Counted from the first letter of the stretch, positions 44,369 to 52,420 are shown. The stretch: 52,420 nt of DNA from an uncultured bacterium (GCA_903912525.1 CAIWHK010000025.1:200881-253300); one strand, 5' to 3'. Notes: generated from the letters alone by a model not told the origin. Numbers and translations are program-made.

Positions 44369-44410
44369 GTCGCCAGCCTCTTGTCGCCAGCCTCTTGTCG
44401 CCCGCCTGTC
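44369..44410. repeat. Three tandem 14-bp repeats upstream of the sigma factor gene
   Basis: GTCGCCAGCCTCTT is present twice exactly (44369-44382, 44383-44396), then once with two changes (44397-44410). The array starts 34 bp upstream of the sigma factor ATG, in its likely leader or promoter. Confidence 0.8.
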
Positions 44411-44464
44411 TGCACCCATCAGCCCACAGACGCACCCGGCCGGTCAATGGTTCGGTGGGTTCGC

Positions 44465-44507
44465 AAAAAAGATGGGGCGCCCCCGCCCAGCGGCGGAAGC
44501 GCCCCCC
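44465..44507 (-). terminator. Terminator of the TPR protein gene
   Basis: On the minus strand GGGGCGC (44505-44499) pairs with GCGCCCC (44480-44474), followed by ATC and a run of six T (44470-44465). It separates the TPR gene from the sigma operon. Confidence 0.8.
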
Positions 44508-44558
44508 AAACCCCTTCGCGGGATGGCCCCGGAGGTCCACGGCCCCCGGCCCGCCCCC

Positions 44559-45119
44559 CTACCCCATGAGCGAGCTCGCCATGTAGATCGTGACAGCCAG
44601 GCACCCCAGCCCCACCGCCCGGTGCGTCGGCGACCGCAGCCCGGTCCGCAGTCCCCCCAGCGCACGGTTGACCGGGTGCAGGCGCGACAGGTCGGCGATG
44701 ACCGGCGGCCGCTCGCGATCGTAGATCGCGAAGCCGGCGGCCAGCCGCGGGTCGCGCGGGGCCAGATGCTTGGCCTTCATCAGGTAGCGGTAGCCCTCTT
44801 CCAGTCGTGAGCCACGCAGGTGGATGTACCCCAGGGCGATGTAGCCGGCCGCCGACTTCGGGGCCAGCTTCACCGACTGCTGCGCAAGCTTCTCGGCCGT
44901 CATGAAGCGGCCGCCGTCCTCGGCGGTGCACACGGCCAGGCCGGCGAGGGCCTCGTGGTCACGCGGATTCTCGTCGATGATGCGTCGGAAACGGACCTCG
45001 GCCTCGGGGATGTCGCCCTCGAGCATCACCCGGTAGGCGGCCTGCACCGCCGGACTGGCGAACATGTCGGTGGTGAAGCCGCCGGCGCGGAATTCCAGGA
45101 GGTGGCTAAGTTCACTCAT
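44559..45119 (-). CDS. TPR-repeat protein with C-terminal membrane segment
   Basis: The 186-residue product begins MSELSHLLEFRAGGF and contains two to three tetratricopeptide-like repeats (about residues 30-125: AYRVMLEGDIPEAEVRFRRI-IDENPRDHEALAGLAVCTAE, then LAQQSVKLAPKSAAGYIALG). A hydrophobic segment close to the C-terminus (VGLGCLAVTIYMASSLMG) would anchor it in the membrane with the repeats in the cytoplasm. TPRs bind other proteins; the partner is unknown. The ATG at 45119 has GAGG nine bases upstream, and the long extension to 45305 crosses the divergent promoter region. A terminator follows the gene. Confidence 0.78.
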   Translation of the reverse strand: MSELSHLLEFRAGGFTTDMFASPAVQAAYRVMLEGDIPEAEVRFRRIIDENPRDHEALAGLAVCTAEDGGRFMTAEKLAQQSVKLAPKSAAGYIALGYIHLRGSRLEEGYRYLMKAKHLAPRDPRLAAGFAIYDRERPPVIADLSRLHPVNRALGGLRTGLRSPTHRAVGLGCLAVTIYMASSLMG

Positions 45120-45366
45120 GTTTTCGACCTCATCGGGCACTTTACCCGTCCGCTCCCAGCGGTCTTTCGTTTTGCCCTGCCCCCCGTTTCCCGTCGTTCC
45201 CCGCGGCTGCCCGGGAGGCGTCGCCTGCCCAGGGGTCGCATATCCGGGACCGGGAGCGCGTGGCCACTGGAAACGAGCGCGCCTTGATGCCATAATGGCG
45301 GGCATCGTCCGGACCCCAGACCGCTAAGAGCCACGAAGAGCCACCACGAGCCGCCGGAGAGCCCAA
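45120..45366. promoter_or_regulatory. Divergent region between the TPR gene and the GntR regulator gene
   Basis: This 247-bp gap has no gene. Just before the GntR gene, at about 45329-45358, three 10-bp units follow each other (GAGCCACGAA, GAGCCACCAC, GAGCCGCCGG), spaced one helical turn apart, a possible autoregulatory site. No strong -10/-35 pair was found. Confidence 0.4.
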
Positions 45367-46038
45367 ATGATCCAGCGCAAGCCGCTGCGCGACGATGTCC
45401 AGAAGGAGATCCTGGCCCGCCTGGTCGACCAGCGCCTGGCGCCGGGATCGCGCGTGAACGAGTCGCACCTGTCGGCCGAGTTGGGCGTCAGCCGCACCCC
45501 GCTGCGCGAAGCCATGCTCGGGCTGGAGGCGGCCGGGTTCCTGGGCAGTGACGTGGGCCGGGGCTTCCTCGTCCCGGCGCTCACGGCGATGGCGTTCCTG
45601 GAGGGGCAGCAGGTGCTCGCGCGCCTGGCTCCGACAGCGTTGCTGCTGTCGCCGGCGCCGGATCCGCGGCGGATCATGGAGCTGCAGAACCTCCTGGGCC
45701 GGGCGCGCCTGCGCCTGGGCGCGGCTCCGGCCGAGCGCGCCGCCGACCTGGCCGGCGTGCCGCAGCGCTGGTCGCTGGTGCTGCTGGAACACTGCCCGAA
45801 CCGGACACTGGAGCGGGATATCGTCCGTCTGGAGGCGCTGGCGGTGCGCGGTTGGCGCGAGGCGCTGCGACGCGGCTACGACTCGACGGCACAGCAGGCG
45901 TCGTGGGCCGCGATGTACGAACTGGTGCGCGGCGGGCGCCGCGACGAGGCCGCGACGCTCTGGGCGCAGCACCTCGAGCAGTTCGGCGCGGCGGCGGCGG
46001 CCTTCCTGCCGGTGACCGCCGCGGTGGCCGGCGGCTGA
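45367..46038 (+). CDS. GntR-family transcriptional regulator (FadR/FCD-like)
   Basis: The 223-residue protein has an N-terminal winged helix typical of GntR regulators: PLRDDVQKEILARLVDQRLAPGSRVNE in two parts, then LSAELGVSRTPLREAMLGLE, which is the DNA-recognition helix, and GRGFLV as the wing. The C-terminal ~140 residues are helical and correspond in size to an FCD ligand-binding domain, but the usual metal-binding histidines are not obvious. Genes controlled and ligand are unknown; it may repress its own promoter through the 10-bp repeats just upstream. It converges with the nucleotidyltransferase gene, with a 4-bp gap. Confidence 0.9.
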   Translation: MIQRKPLRDDVQKEILARLVDQRLAPGSRVNESHLSAELGVSRTPLREAMLGLEAAGFLGSDVGRGFLVPALTAMAFLEGQQVLARLAPTALLLSPAPDPRRIMELQNLLGRARLRLGAAPAERAADLAGVPQRWSLVLLEHCPNRTLERDIVRLEALAVRGWREALRRGYDSTAQQASWAAMYELVRGGRRDEAATLWAQHLEQFGAAAAAFLPVTAAVAGG

Positions 46039-46042
46039 TCCG

Positions 46043-47440
46043 TCAGGTCCCGTCGATACCCGTCAGGCGCGCCGCGAACGCCTGTCCGTCCTCTTCGTTC
46101 GTGATCCGGCCGTCCAGCTGCGCCGCGTAGCAGCGGTCGAGCCACTCGCCGAACTGCGGCCCCGGTTCCAGCCCCAGCGCGATCAGGTGCCTTCCGAGGA
46201 CCAGCGGCGCCGGCGGCCCGCTCTCGACCCCCAACTCCCGCGCCCGCTCGAGCAGCCAATCGCCCGCCGGGAATTCGCGCGACGCCAGCGGCGGACGCCC
46301 CAGTGCATCGGCGCGCGCCACGCGCACCAGCCGGTCGATGCGACCGGCCCGCACGGACAGCCGACGGATGGCGGCGGCCGACGCCCCCGACTTGTGCAGC
46401 GCCACGGGCCGCGTGTGTTCGTGCACCAGCGAGACCACCTGCTCGACCAGCGCCGCGCTGGCGGTCAGGCGCGCCAGGAACGCGCGCGTCAGCCCACCGC
46501 CCAGCCCCTCGTGCCCGAAAGCACGCAGCCGGCCGTCCACCTCGGCGGTGGTGCCCGGCTTGCCCAGGTCGTGGCAGAGCACCGCCAGGCCGACGACCAG
46601 GTCCTCACGGCGGTCACCGGTCAGCTCGCTCGCGAACACATCAAGGCAGTGCCGCGTGTGCGTCCACACGTCGCCCTCGGGATGCCAGTGCGGATCCTGC
46701 GGGCAGCCCCGCAGCGCATCGAGCTCGGGGAAGTACGCCAGCCAGCCCGTGTCCTCCAGGAAACCGAGCCCGCGCGACGGCTGCCCGCCCAGGGTCAGCA
46801 GCTTCTCCCACTCGCCGAAGACCCGCTCGTGGGCCAGGCCCTCGGGCGTCATCGCGCGGCACACGGCCACCGTCAGGTGGTCGGGCGTGAGCGCGTAGCG
46901 ACTGGCCAGCTGCATGCCCCGCAGGACGCGCAACGGGTCCTCGCCGAACGCCTCGGAGGTGTGCCGCAGCACGCCGGCCTCGAGGTCGTCGAGCCCGCGC
47001 CAGGGGTCGGCCACCTCGCCCGTCAGTGGATCCAGGTAGACGGCATTGATCGTGAAGTCGCGCCGCGCGGCGGCCACCGGCAGCGGCAACTGGGGATCCG
47101 AGGCGACGGCGAAACCGCGGTGCCCCGGCCCGGTCTTGCTCTCCCGGCGCGGCAGGCCGACGTCCACCGGCCAGTCCTTCAGCTTAAGGATGCCGAACGA
47201 GCGCCCGACCAGGTCCAGGGCGAACCCCTCGGCGAGCACCTCGACCAGGCGGTCGGGCTCCAGCCCGAAGACCTCCAGGTCGGCGTCGCCCGGCACCAGG
47301 CCCAGGGCGCAGTCCCGGACGGTGCCCCCGACCAGCCACGCACGGCCGCCGGCCGCCGCCACCCGGAAACAGACCTCCCGGACCGCCCCACCGAGGGCCG
47401 GCCCGAGCTTGTCCGCCTGCGGATGTCTGGAAACGACCAT
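46043..47440 (-). CDS. CCA-adding enzyme / poly(A) polymerase family nucleotidyltransferase with HD domain
   Basis: The 465-residue protein has the class II nucleotidyltransferase head WLVGGTVRDCALG and GDADLEVFG (the two metal-binding Asp), then VAAARRDFTINAVYLDP, FGEDPLRVLRGMQLASRYAL, and an HD-type domain (HTRHCLDVF, LCHDLGKPGTT). This layout matches bacterial CCA-adding enzymes of the E. coli type that carry a C-terminal HD domain. It repairs or adds the CCA end of tRNAs, or polyadenylates RNA; the two cannot be separated by eye. I chose ATG at 47440; the frame opens at 47533 with a Pro/Gly-rich extension. Divergent to the chemoreceptor-like gene. Confidence 0.9.
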   Translation of the reverse strand: MVVSRHPQADKLGPALGGAVREVCFRVAAAGGRAWLVGGTVRDCALGLVPGDADLEVFGLEPDRLVEVLAEGFALDLVGRSFGILKLKDWPVDVGLPRRESKTGPGHRGFAVASDPQLPLPVAAARRDFTINAVYLDPLTGEVADPWRGLDDLEAGVLRHTSEAFGEDPLRVLRGMQLASRYALTPDHLTVAVCRAMTPEGLAHERVFGEWEKLLTLGGQPSRGLGFLEDTGWLAYFPELDALRGCPQDPHWHPEGDVWTHTRHCLDVFASELTGDRREDLVVGLAVLCHDLGKPGTTAEVDGRLRAFGHEGLGGGLTRAFLARLTASAALVEQVVSLVHEHTRPVALHKSGASAAAIRRLSVRAGRIDRLVRVARADALGRPPLASREFPAGDWLLERARELGVESGPPAPLVLGRHLIALGLEPGPQFGEWLDRCYAAQLDGRITNEEDGQAFAARLTGIDGT

Positions 47441-47621
47441 GGAATACACACCACCCGGCCTGGTTTGCGGTCCCCGGCCGACAGGATAACCCCCCGGAGG
47501 GCCGATGGGAACAACCTCAAGGCACCCGCGCAATTTGGCTCAACAGCCCCCCCATCGGGCCGATGAAGAACGCGGCATGGCGGGCCGGTTGCCCGCCCAC
47601 GTGGATTCATGGAGGAAAGCA
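47441..47621. promoter_or_regulatory. Divergent promoter region of the nucleotidyltransferase and chemoreceptor-like genes
   Basis: The 181-bp gap contains a direct repeat GGGCCGATG (47499-47507 and 47557-47565) and an inverted pair CCGATGGG / CCCATCGG (47502-47509, 47551-47558) around a 41-base loop. GGAGG for the plus-strand gene lies at 47611-47615. No clear promoter hexamers were found. Confidence 0.35.
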
Positions 47622-49913
47622 ATGTCCACGACGCGTAAGCTGAAATTGACGATTGGCGCCGTGAGTCTCTGCCTGGTGGCATGCGGCGGCTTCCTGGTGA
47701 ACAACGTTCGCCAGGGCGATCACACGGTCGTCCAGCTCAAGGTCGCCGACCGCCAGCAAACGCTGGTGGCCGAGCTCGTTGAGCAGACGGAGTCGTTGGT
47801 CGCCGGCGTGGGGCGCGAAGAGGCGCTCGCCGCGCGCAACGCCCTGGGCGAGACGATCACCAGCTTCGATGAGGGTCTCGGAGCCCTGCTGGCCGGCGGA
47901 GCCGTGCGCCTGGATGGCCGCGCCCACCGCGTCACCCGCGTCGACAACGCCAGGGCCCGCGAAGCCCTCGAAGCCGCCTCACAGGTATGGACCGATACCG
48001 GCGTGCCGCTGGGCGACCTGGCCGCGGGCCAGTTCTCGCCGTTCAGCGCCGCGGGCCAGGAAGCCGTGGAGGGCCTGCAGGCCCATCGCGAGGAATTGTC
48101 GCAGCACATGGCCGACGCGGCCCTCAGCCTGCGACAGGGCGCCGCGGCGCAGGCCTCGCTGGCCGGCATGGTCCAGTGGGCGGCCATCGGCCTGGGCATC
48201 GCGCTGGTGGCGCTGGTCGCCGTAGTCCGGATCTCGACGTGGCGCGCCAACCGTCCCGCCAAGCCCGCTCGCGGGAAGAAGGCCAAGGCCGGACAGGCGC
48301 ACGACGGCGAAGACGCCGCCGCCCCCGCCCGCCCGCGCTCGCGCGCGCACATCGACGACCAGGACGACGACATGCGCCCGATCCGCTCGGCGCGCCCCGG
48401 CGGTCGTCCGGCGGTCTATGTGCCCTCGATCGACTTCGACAACGTGAACGCCGCCGTCGACCAGCTCTCCGTCGACATGAACACCATCGCCGGCAGCAGC
48501 GACAAGATGCGCCAGGCGATCGACCAGGTCGGCTTCGCCCTGCAGGGCATGCTGTACTCACTGAACGAGATGGCGCAGGATACGAGCGAGGGCGCACAGA
48601 TCGTCCGCAACGCGAACAACGCCGCCGTCTTCACGGCCGACGCCGCCACCGAGCTGGTCCAGGCCGCGCGCGAGATGAGCCGGCTCGTCGGCCGCGTCAC
48701 GCAACTGGCCGAACGCACGCGCCACGTCGCCGGCAACATCGAGGGCGAGGCGCTGCAGACCGGCCGCACCGGCGAGGCGTTCACGTCGGTCGTGGCGCAG
48801 GAGGTCAAGGGCCTCGCGCGCCAGACCAACCAGGCCACGTTCGAGATCGACCAGACAGTCAATGACGTGCTGGCCACCGCGCGCCAGTACGAAGAGGCCA
48901 TCGGGCAGATCATCAAGAACGTCGCGGCCATCAACAAGGTCTCGCAGAACCTCGGGCAGATGATGATCGACCCCCCGCGCCGCGTGCAGCCCGGGTCCTT
49001 CACCACGGCCACTGCGGCCACTGCGGCCGCCGCCCAGGCGATGGCGGCGCCCGCGCCGGCGCCGGTGGCGCCGCAGCCTGTCGCGCAGCCCGCGCCGCAA
49101 CCGACCATCGCGCAGCAGGCCGACGTCCAGGACGACCCGGTGGTCGTCGAGCCGACGGCCCAGCAGACCGCGCAGGTGACCGCCGAGGCCATCGAAGCGG
49201 CCACTCCCGCGCCTGCGCCCACGGCGGCCCCCGCGCCCGCTGCGACAGCAGCAGAGCCGGCACCGGCAGCCCCTACCCCCGGACCGGGCAAGGCTGACGG
49301 CGGCAGCAACGGCAACGTCTTCCTGCTCGGCAAACCGCGCCGGAAGCCGGATGTGGCGGCAGCCCTGGCGGCCGACGCCGGGGACACGGCGCCGGCGGCG
49401 CCGGCTCCTGCTCCCGCACCAGTTCCTGCGCCCGCGCCGGTCGCCGAAGCGCCTGCGCCGGCCCCGGCGCCCACGCCGGCACCTGCGCCTGCAGCCAGCG
49501 AGGCACCGGCCACAGGCACGTCGTCGGCTGACGGCGGCAGCAATCGCAACGTGTTCCTGCTGAACAAGCCGAAGGGCGGCAAGCCCGCGGCGGTCGAAGC
49601 AGCGGCGGCCCCGGGGCCCGAGGCGGCAATCCCCGTTGCGGCGGCCCCGGCGGCGGCCCCGGTCCCGGCTCCCGCGCCGGTGGTCCAGGAAGCGCCGGCT
49701 GAGGAAGCCGAAGAGCACACCGGCCCGAACATCTTCATGCTCACCCGGCCGAAGAAGAAGACGGCGCCGGCCGAGGGCGGCGCAGATGCGGCCGTCGCGG
49801 TTGCCGAACCCGTCACCGTGCCGCCTTCGGAGCCCGCAGCGCCGGCGGCCGCCCCGGCCGCGACGGGTGACGCGCCGAAGAAGAACTTCATCATGCTCAA
49901 CAAGCCGAAGTAG
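47622..49913 (+). CDS. Chemoreceptor-like membrane protein with degenerate signalling tip and a tail of four repeated short motifs
   Basis: The 763-residue protein has two membrane segments (about 10-28 and 183-205) around a ~150-residue periplasmic helical domain, then a basic Ala/Pro linker and a helical domain (about 265-450) that aligns with MCP signalling domains. The tip is altered: LAERTRHVAGNIEGEALQTG occurs where receptors have the [10 protein letters not shown]-type sequence, while the flanking VVAQEVKGLARQTNQATFEID is conserved. The CheA/CheW contact residues therefore seem lost. From ~455 on, a Pro/Ala-rich tail contains four copies of one motif: NVFLLGKPR (565), NVFLLNKPK (643), NIFMLTRPK (703) and NFIMLNKPK (755, the exact C-terminus). 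The ATG at 47622 has GGAGG seven bases upstream, and a strong terminator follows. Function unknown. Confidence 0.88.
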   Translation: MSTTRKLKLTIGAVSLCLVACGGFLVNNVRQGDHTVVQLKVADRQQTLVAELVEQTESLVAGVGREEALAARNALGETITSFDEGLGALLAGGAVRLDGRAHRVTRVDNARAREALEAASQVWTDTGVPLGDLAAGQFSPFSAAGQEAVEGLQAHREELSQHMADAALSLRQGAAAQASLAGMVQWAAIGLGIALVALVAVVRISTWRANRPAKPARGKKAKAGQAHDGEDAAAPARPRSRAHIDDQDDDMRPIRSARPGGRPAVYVPSIDFDNVNAAVDQLSVDMNTIAGSSDKMRQAIDQVGFALQGMLYSLNEMAQDTSEGAQIVRNANNAAVFTADAATELVQAAREMSRLVGRVTQLAERTRHVAGNIEGEALQTGRTGEAFTSVVAQEVKGLARQTNQATFEIDQTVNDVLATARQYEEAIGQIIKNVAAINKVSQNLGQMMIDPPRRVQPGSFTTATAATAAAAQAMAAPAPAPVAPQPVAQPAPQPTIAQQADVQDDPVVVEPTAQQTAQVTAEAIEAATPAPAPTAAPAPAATAAEPAPAAPTPGPGKADGGSNGNVFLLGKPRRKPDVAAALAADAGDTAPAAPAPAPAPVPAPAPVAEAPAPAPAPTPAPAPAASEAPATGTSSADGGSNRNVFLLNKPKGGKPAAVEAAAAPGPEAAIPVAAAPAAAPVPAPAPVVQEAPAEEAEEHTGPNIFMLTRPKKKTAPAEGGADAAVAVAEPVTVPPSEPAAPAAAPAATGDAPKKNFIMLNKPK

Positions 49914-49939
49914 CCCGCCGACGGGTTGACAGAAACGAC

Positions 49940-49978
49940 GGGCCGGGTCAGGTTGTCCTGACCCGGCCCTCTTCGTTC
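49940..49978 (+). terminator. Terminator of the chemoreceptor-like gene
   Basis: Arms GGGCCGGGTCAGG (49940-49952) and its complement (49957-49969) form a 13-bp stem with loop TTGT, followed by TCTTCGTT. It lies 27 bp after the stop. Confidence 0.88.
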
Positions 49979-50001
49979 CAGGCCCTGAACCGGGAGAGTC
50001 C

Positions 50002-51429
50002 ATGCAGCCCGATGAATTCCGCCGCCACGCGCACGAGATGGTCGACTGGATCGCCGACTACCTCGAACACGCCGACCGCTATCCGGTCTGCAGCCGCAGC
50101 AAGCCCGGCGACCTGCTGGCGACGCTGCCGGCATCCGCGCCCGAGGACGGCGAGCCGATGGCCGCCATCTGGGCCGACTTCGAGCGCGACGTCATGCCCG
50201 GCATCACGCACTGGAACCACCCGCGCTTTTTCGCCTACTTCCCGGCCAACAACAGCGGGCCGTCCATCCTGGGCGAGATGCTGTCGGCCGGCCTGGGCGT
50301 CAACGGGATGCTGTGGCAGACCAGCCCGGCGGCGACGGAACTGGAGCAACGCATGATGTCGTGGCTCGGGCAGCTGGTCGGCCTGCCCGACGGCTTCCAC
50401 GGCGTCATCCACGACACCGCCTCGACGGCCACGTTCTGCGCCCTGGTCTGCGCCCGCGAGCGCGCGACCGGCTTCGCGGCCAACCGCGAGGGCCTCGGCA
50501 CCGCGACCGGCGGCCGCGCGCTGCGCGTGTACGCCTCGCGCGAGGCGCACTCCTCGGTGCTCAAGGGCGCACGGCTGGCCGGTTTCGGCGCCGAGCACGT
50601 CGTGCCGGTGGGCATCGACGCTGAGCGCCGCCTCGACCCTGCCGACCTCGAGCGCCTCATCGCGGCCGACCTCGCGGCGGGCCACCTGCCGTGCGCCGTG
50701 GTCGCCACGGTCGGCACCACCGGCTGCACGGCGATCGACCCGCTGGCGGCCATCGGCCCCATTGCCCGCCGCCATGGCCTGTGGCTGCACGTCGACGCGG
50801 CGCTGGCCGGCACCGCGGCGATCCTGCCGGAAATGCGCTGGATCCTCGACGGGATCGGGCATGCCGACTCGCTCGTCTTCAACCCGCACAAGTGGATGCT
50901 GGTGAATTTCGACTGCTCGGCGTTCTACGTGCGCGACCCCGACCACCTGCAGCAGGCCATGGCCATCCACCCCGAGTACCTGCGCACGACACGCGACGCC
51001 GAGGTGGTCAACTACATGGACTGGGGCGTGCAACTGGGGCGCCGCTTCCGCGCGCTGAAACTGTGGTTCGTGCTGCGCAACTACGGGGCACGCGAACTGC
51101 GCGCGATCATCGGCAGCCACCTCGAGGCCGCCCGCGCGTTCGCCGGCTGGATCGACGAGGCCCCGGGCTGGGAACGCCTGGCGCCGGTGCCGCTCAATAC
51201 GGTCTGCTTTCGCTGGCTGCCCGCGGGCGTCACCGGAACCGACGCCCTGAACGGGCGCAACCTTGACCTGATGGCGCGGGTCAACCAGGACGGCGTCATC
51301 TACCTGACGCACACGAAACTCGATGACGTCGTCACCCTGCGACTGGCCGTCGGTCAGCGCGCCACCACGCTCGAGCACGTCCGGCAGGCCTGGGAGGCCC
51401 TCCAGGACACGGCTCGCGCGATCGCCTGA
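50002..51429 (+). CDS. Aromatic-L-amino-acid decarboxylase family protein (group II, PLP-dependent)
   Basis: The 475-residue product has the length and motif set of DOPA/tryptophan decarboxylases: ITHWNHPRFFAYFPANNSG at the start, GVIHDTASTATFCAL, SREAHSSVLKGARLAG, TVGTTGCTAIDPL, WLHVDAALAG and the cofactor lysine in FNPHKWMLVNFDCS (Lys297). It should remove the carboxyl group from an aromatic L-amino acid to give an amine. The HVDAA motif continues with LAG where animal enzymes have YAG; substrate preference is therefore open. GGGAGAG precedes the ATG. A DUF1684 protein gene follows after 11 bp, so the two are likely cotranscribed. Confidence 0.92.
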   Translation: MQPDEFRRHAHEMVDWIADYLEHADRYPVCSRSKPGDLLATLPASAPEDGEPMAAIWADFERDVMPGITHWNHPRFFAYFPANNSGPSILGEMLSAGLGVNGMLWQTSPAATELEQRMMSWLGQLVGLPDGFHGVIHDTASTATFCALVCARERATGFAANREGLGTATGGRALRVYASREAHSSVLKGARLAGFGAEHVVPVGIDAERRLDPADLERLIAADLAAGHLPCAVVATVGTTGCTAIDPLAAIGPIARRHGLWLHVDAALAGTAAILPEMRWILDGIGHADSLVFNPHKWMLVNFDCSAFYVRDPDHLQQAMAIHPEYLRTTRDAEVVNYMDWGVQLGRRFRALKLWFVLRNYGARELRAIIGSHLEAARAFAGWIDEAPGWERLAPVPLNTVCFRWLPAGVTGTDALNGRNLDLMARVNQDGVIYLTHTKLDDVVTLRLAVGQRATTLEHVRQAWEALQDTARAIA

Positions 51430-51440
51430 GGGGAAGGCCC

Positions 51441-52367
51441 ATGCTGATCATCCGTCACCGCCACGCGCTGCACGTCGGCGCCACGATCTGCCTGCTGCTG
51501 GGCCTGGCCGGCCGCCCGGCCGCCGCCGCCGAGCCCACGACGCCCACCTACGTCGCGGAGATCGACGCCTGGCATGCCGCACGCGTGCAGCGCCTGCACA
51601 GCAACACCGGCTGGCTGACGCTGGTCGGCCTGCACGACCTGGACAAGGCGCGCGTGAACACGGTGGGCTCGGCTTCGGACGCCCTGGTGCGCCTGATCGA
51701 CAAGGCTCCCGCGCGCGTGGGCGACCTGGCCTTCGCCGACGGCCACTGGACCTTCACCGCCGTCCCCGCCGCCCACGTCACGCTGGCCGACTCGGCCGCC
51801 ACGCCGGTCACGACGATGACCGTGACCACCGACCGCGAGGGCCGGCCCACGATGTTCAACTGCGGCTCGCTGCTGTTCCACGTCATCGAGCGCGAGGACC
51901 TGTGCTTCGTCCGCGTGAAGGACCGCGAAGCCGAGATCCTCAAGACCTTCACCGGCATCGACCGCTTCCCCGTCGATGCGAAGTGGCGCGTGACCGCCCG
52001 CCTCGAGCCCGGCGAGGCCACGGTCATGGTGCCCAACAAGCTGGGCCAGCTGACCGCAACGGCGAGCCCCGGCGTCCTGGTCTTCGAGCTGGAAGGCCGC
52101 ACCTTCCGCCTGACCCCGACCGGCAAACCCGGCGAGGAACTCTCCATCATCTTCGGCGACGCCACGAACACCCACGAAACGTACGGTGGCGGCCGCTTCC
52201 TGGACACCGACGTGCCCGCGGCGGATGGCACCGTGATCCTGGACTTCAACAAGGCCTACAACCCGCCCTGCGTCTTCACGCCCTACGCAACGTGCCCTCT
52301 CCCCGGCGCGCGCAACACGCTCGACCTGCCGGTTACGGCCGGCGAGCATGCCTGGGGGGTGCATTGA
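51441..52367 (+). CDS. Exported DUF1684 family protein
   Basis: The 308-residue protein begins with a signal peptide (hydrophobic residues about 10-30, cleavage likely near AAAAE). The mature part follows the DUF1684 pattern: an N-terminal WHAARVQRLHSNTGWLTLVG, central CFVRVKDREAEI, and the strongly conserved end YGGGRFLDTD, VILDFNKAYNPPCVFTPYAT and CPLPGARNTLDLPVTAGE. The family is widespread, and its biochemical role is unknown to me. GGGGAAGG lies just before the ATG, and the decarboxylase stop is 11 bp upstream. The remaining 53 bp of the window after the stop contain nothing recognisable. Confidence 0.9.
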   Translation: MLIIRHRHALHVGATICLLLGLAGRPAAAAEPTTPTYVAEIDAWHAARVQRLHSNTGWLTLVGLHDLDKARVNTVGSASDALVRLIDKAPARVGDLAFADGHWTFTAVPAAHVTLADSAATPVTTMTVTTDREGRPTMFNCGSLLFHVIEREDLCFVRVKDREAEILKTFTGIDRFPVDAKWRVTARLEPGEATVMVPNKLGQLTATASPGVLVFELEGRTFRLTPTGKPGEELSIIFGDATNTHETYGGGRFLDTDVPAADGTVILDFNKAYNPPCVFTPYATCPLPGARNTLDLPVTAGEHAWGVH

Positions 52368-52420
52368 GAGGTGCTGCAGGGTTGTGTTGGGACCAGTCCT
52401 CGCCCCTTCGGGGCTGCGGA

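Overview
This is a 52.4-kb, very GC-rich, gene-dense stretch of a bacterial chromosome, with 36 protein-coding genes, mostly on the minus strand. No rRNA, tRNA, CRISPR array, transposase or phage gene was seen. Several traits point to a high-GC member of the Fibrobacterota-Chlorobiota-Bacteroidota (FCB) side of the tree, such as Krumholzibacteriota or Eisenbacteria: two secreted proteins end in a FlgD-like type-A sorting domain, there is a PorV/PorQ-like outer-membrane protein and a TonB-dependent receptor with a carboxypeptidase-like N-terminal domain, and surface lipoproteins are abundant. The phylum assignment is inference. Starts follow clear Shine-Dalgarno sequences, and many genes are translationally coupled by ATGA or GTGA overlaps.

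Left part (1-15.8 kb, all minus): citrate lyase genes (a CitD-CitE fusion, then CitF running off the left edge), a dipeptidase PepD behind a 14-repeat beta-propeller lipoprotein, an M1-like and an M16-like exported metallopeptidase, TpiA, adenosine deaminase, a deoxynucleoside kinase and a methyl-accepting chemotaxis protein with a c-type heme motif in its sensor domain.

Middle (15.9-30 kb): a five-gene coupled operon for the cell envelope (sorting-domain protein, lipoprotein, TonB-dependent receptor, PorV-like protein, NHL-repeat lipoprotein); divergently, pabB-pabA for p-aminobenzoate (folate) synthesis; then a zinc-ribbon protein, LemA and an HtpX-like protease with its own zinc ribbon; then a hexapeptide acyltransferase.

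Right part (30-52.4 kb): a 1,855-residue subtilisin-like protease with three tandem ~435-residue modules and a sorting domain; rubrerythrin; a phosphotransacylase next to a phosphotransacylase-butyrate kinase fusion (acyl-CoA to acid plus ATP); an L,D-transpeptidase overlapping a MurC/Mpl-like ligase; a lone receiver protein; an ECF sigma factor, anti-sigma factor and small membrane protein operon; a TPR protein; a GntR regulator; a CCA-adding-enzyme relative; a chemoreceptor-like protein with a degenerate signalling tip and a Pro/Ala-rich tail carrying four copies of a short motif of the type NVFLLNKPK; and an aromatic amino acid decarboxylase with a DUF1684 protein.

The best candidates for something undescribed are the chemoreceptor-like protein at 47622-49913, the coupled envelope operon at 15945-24625, and the fused acyl-phosphate enzymes at 36554-39684.
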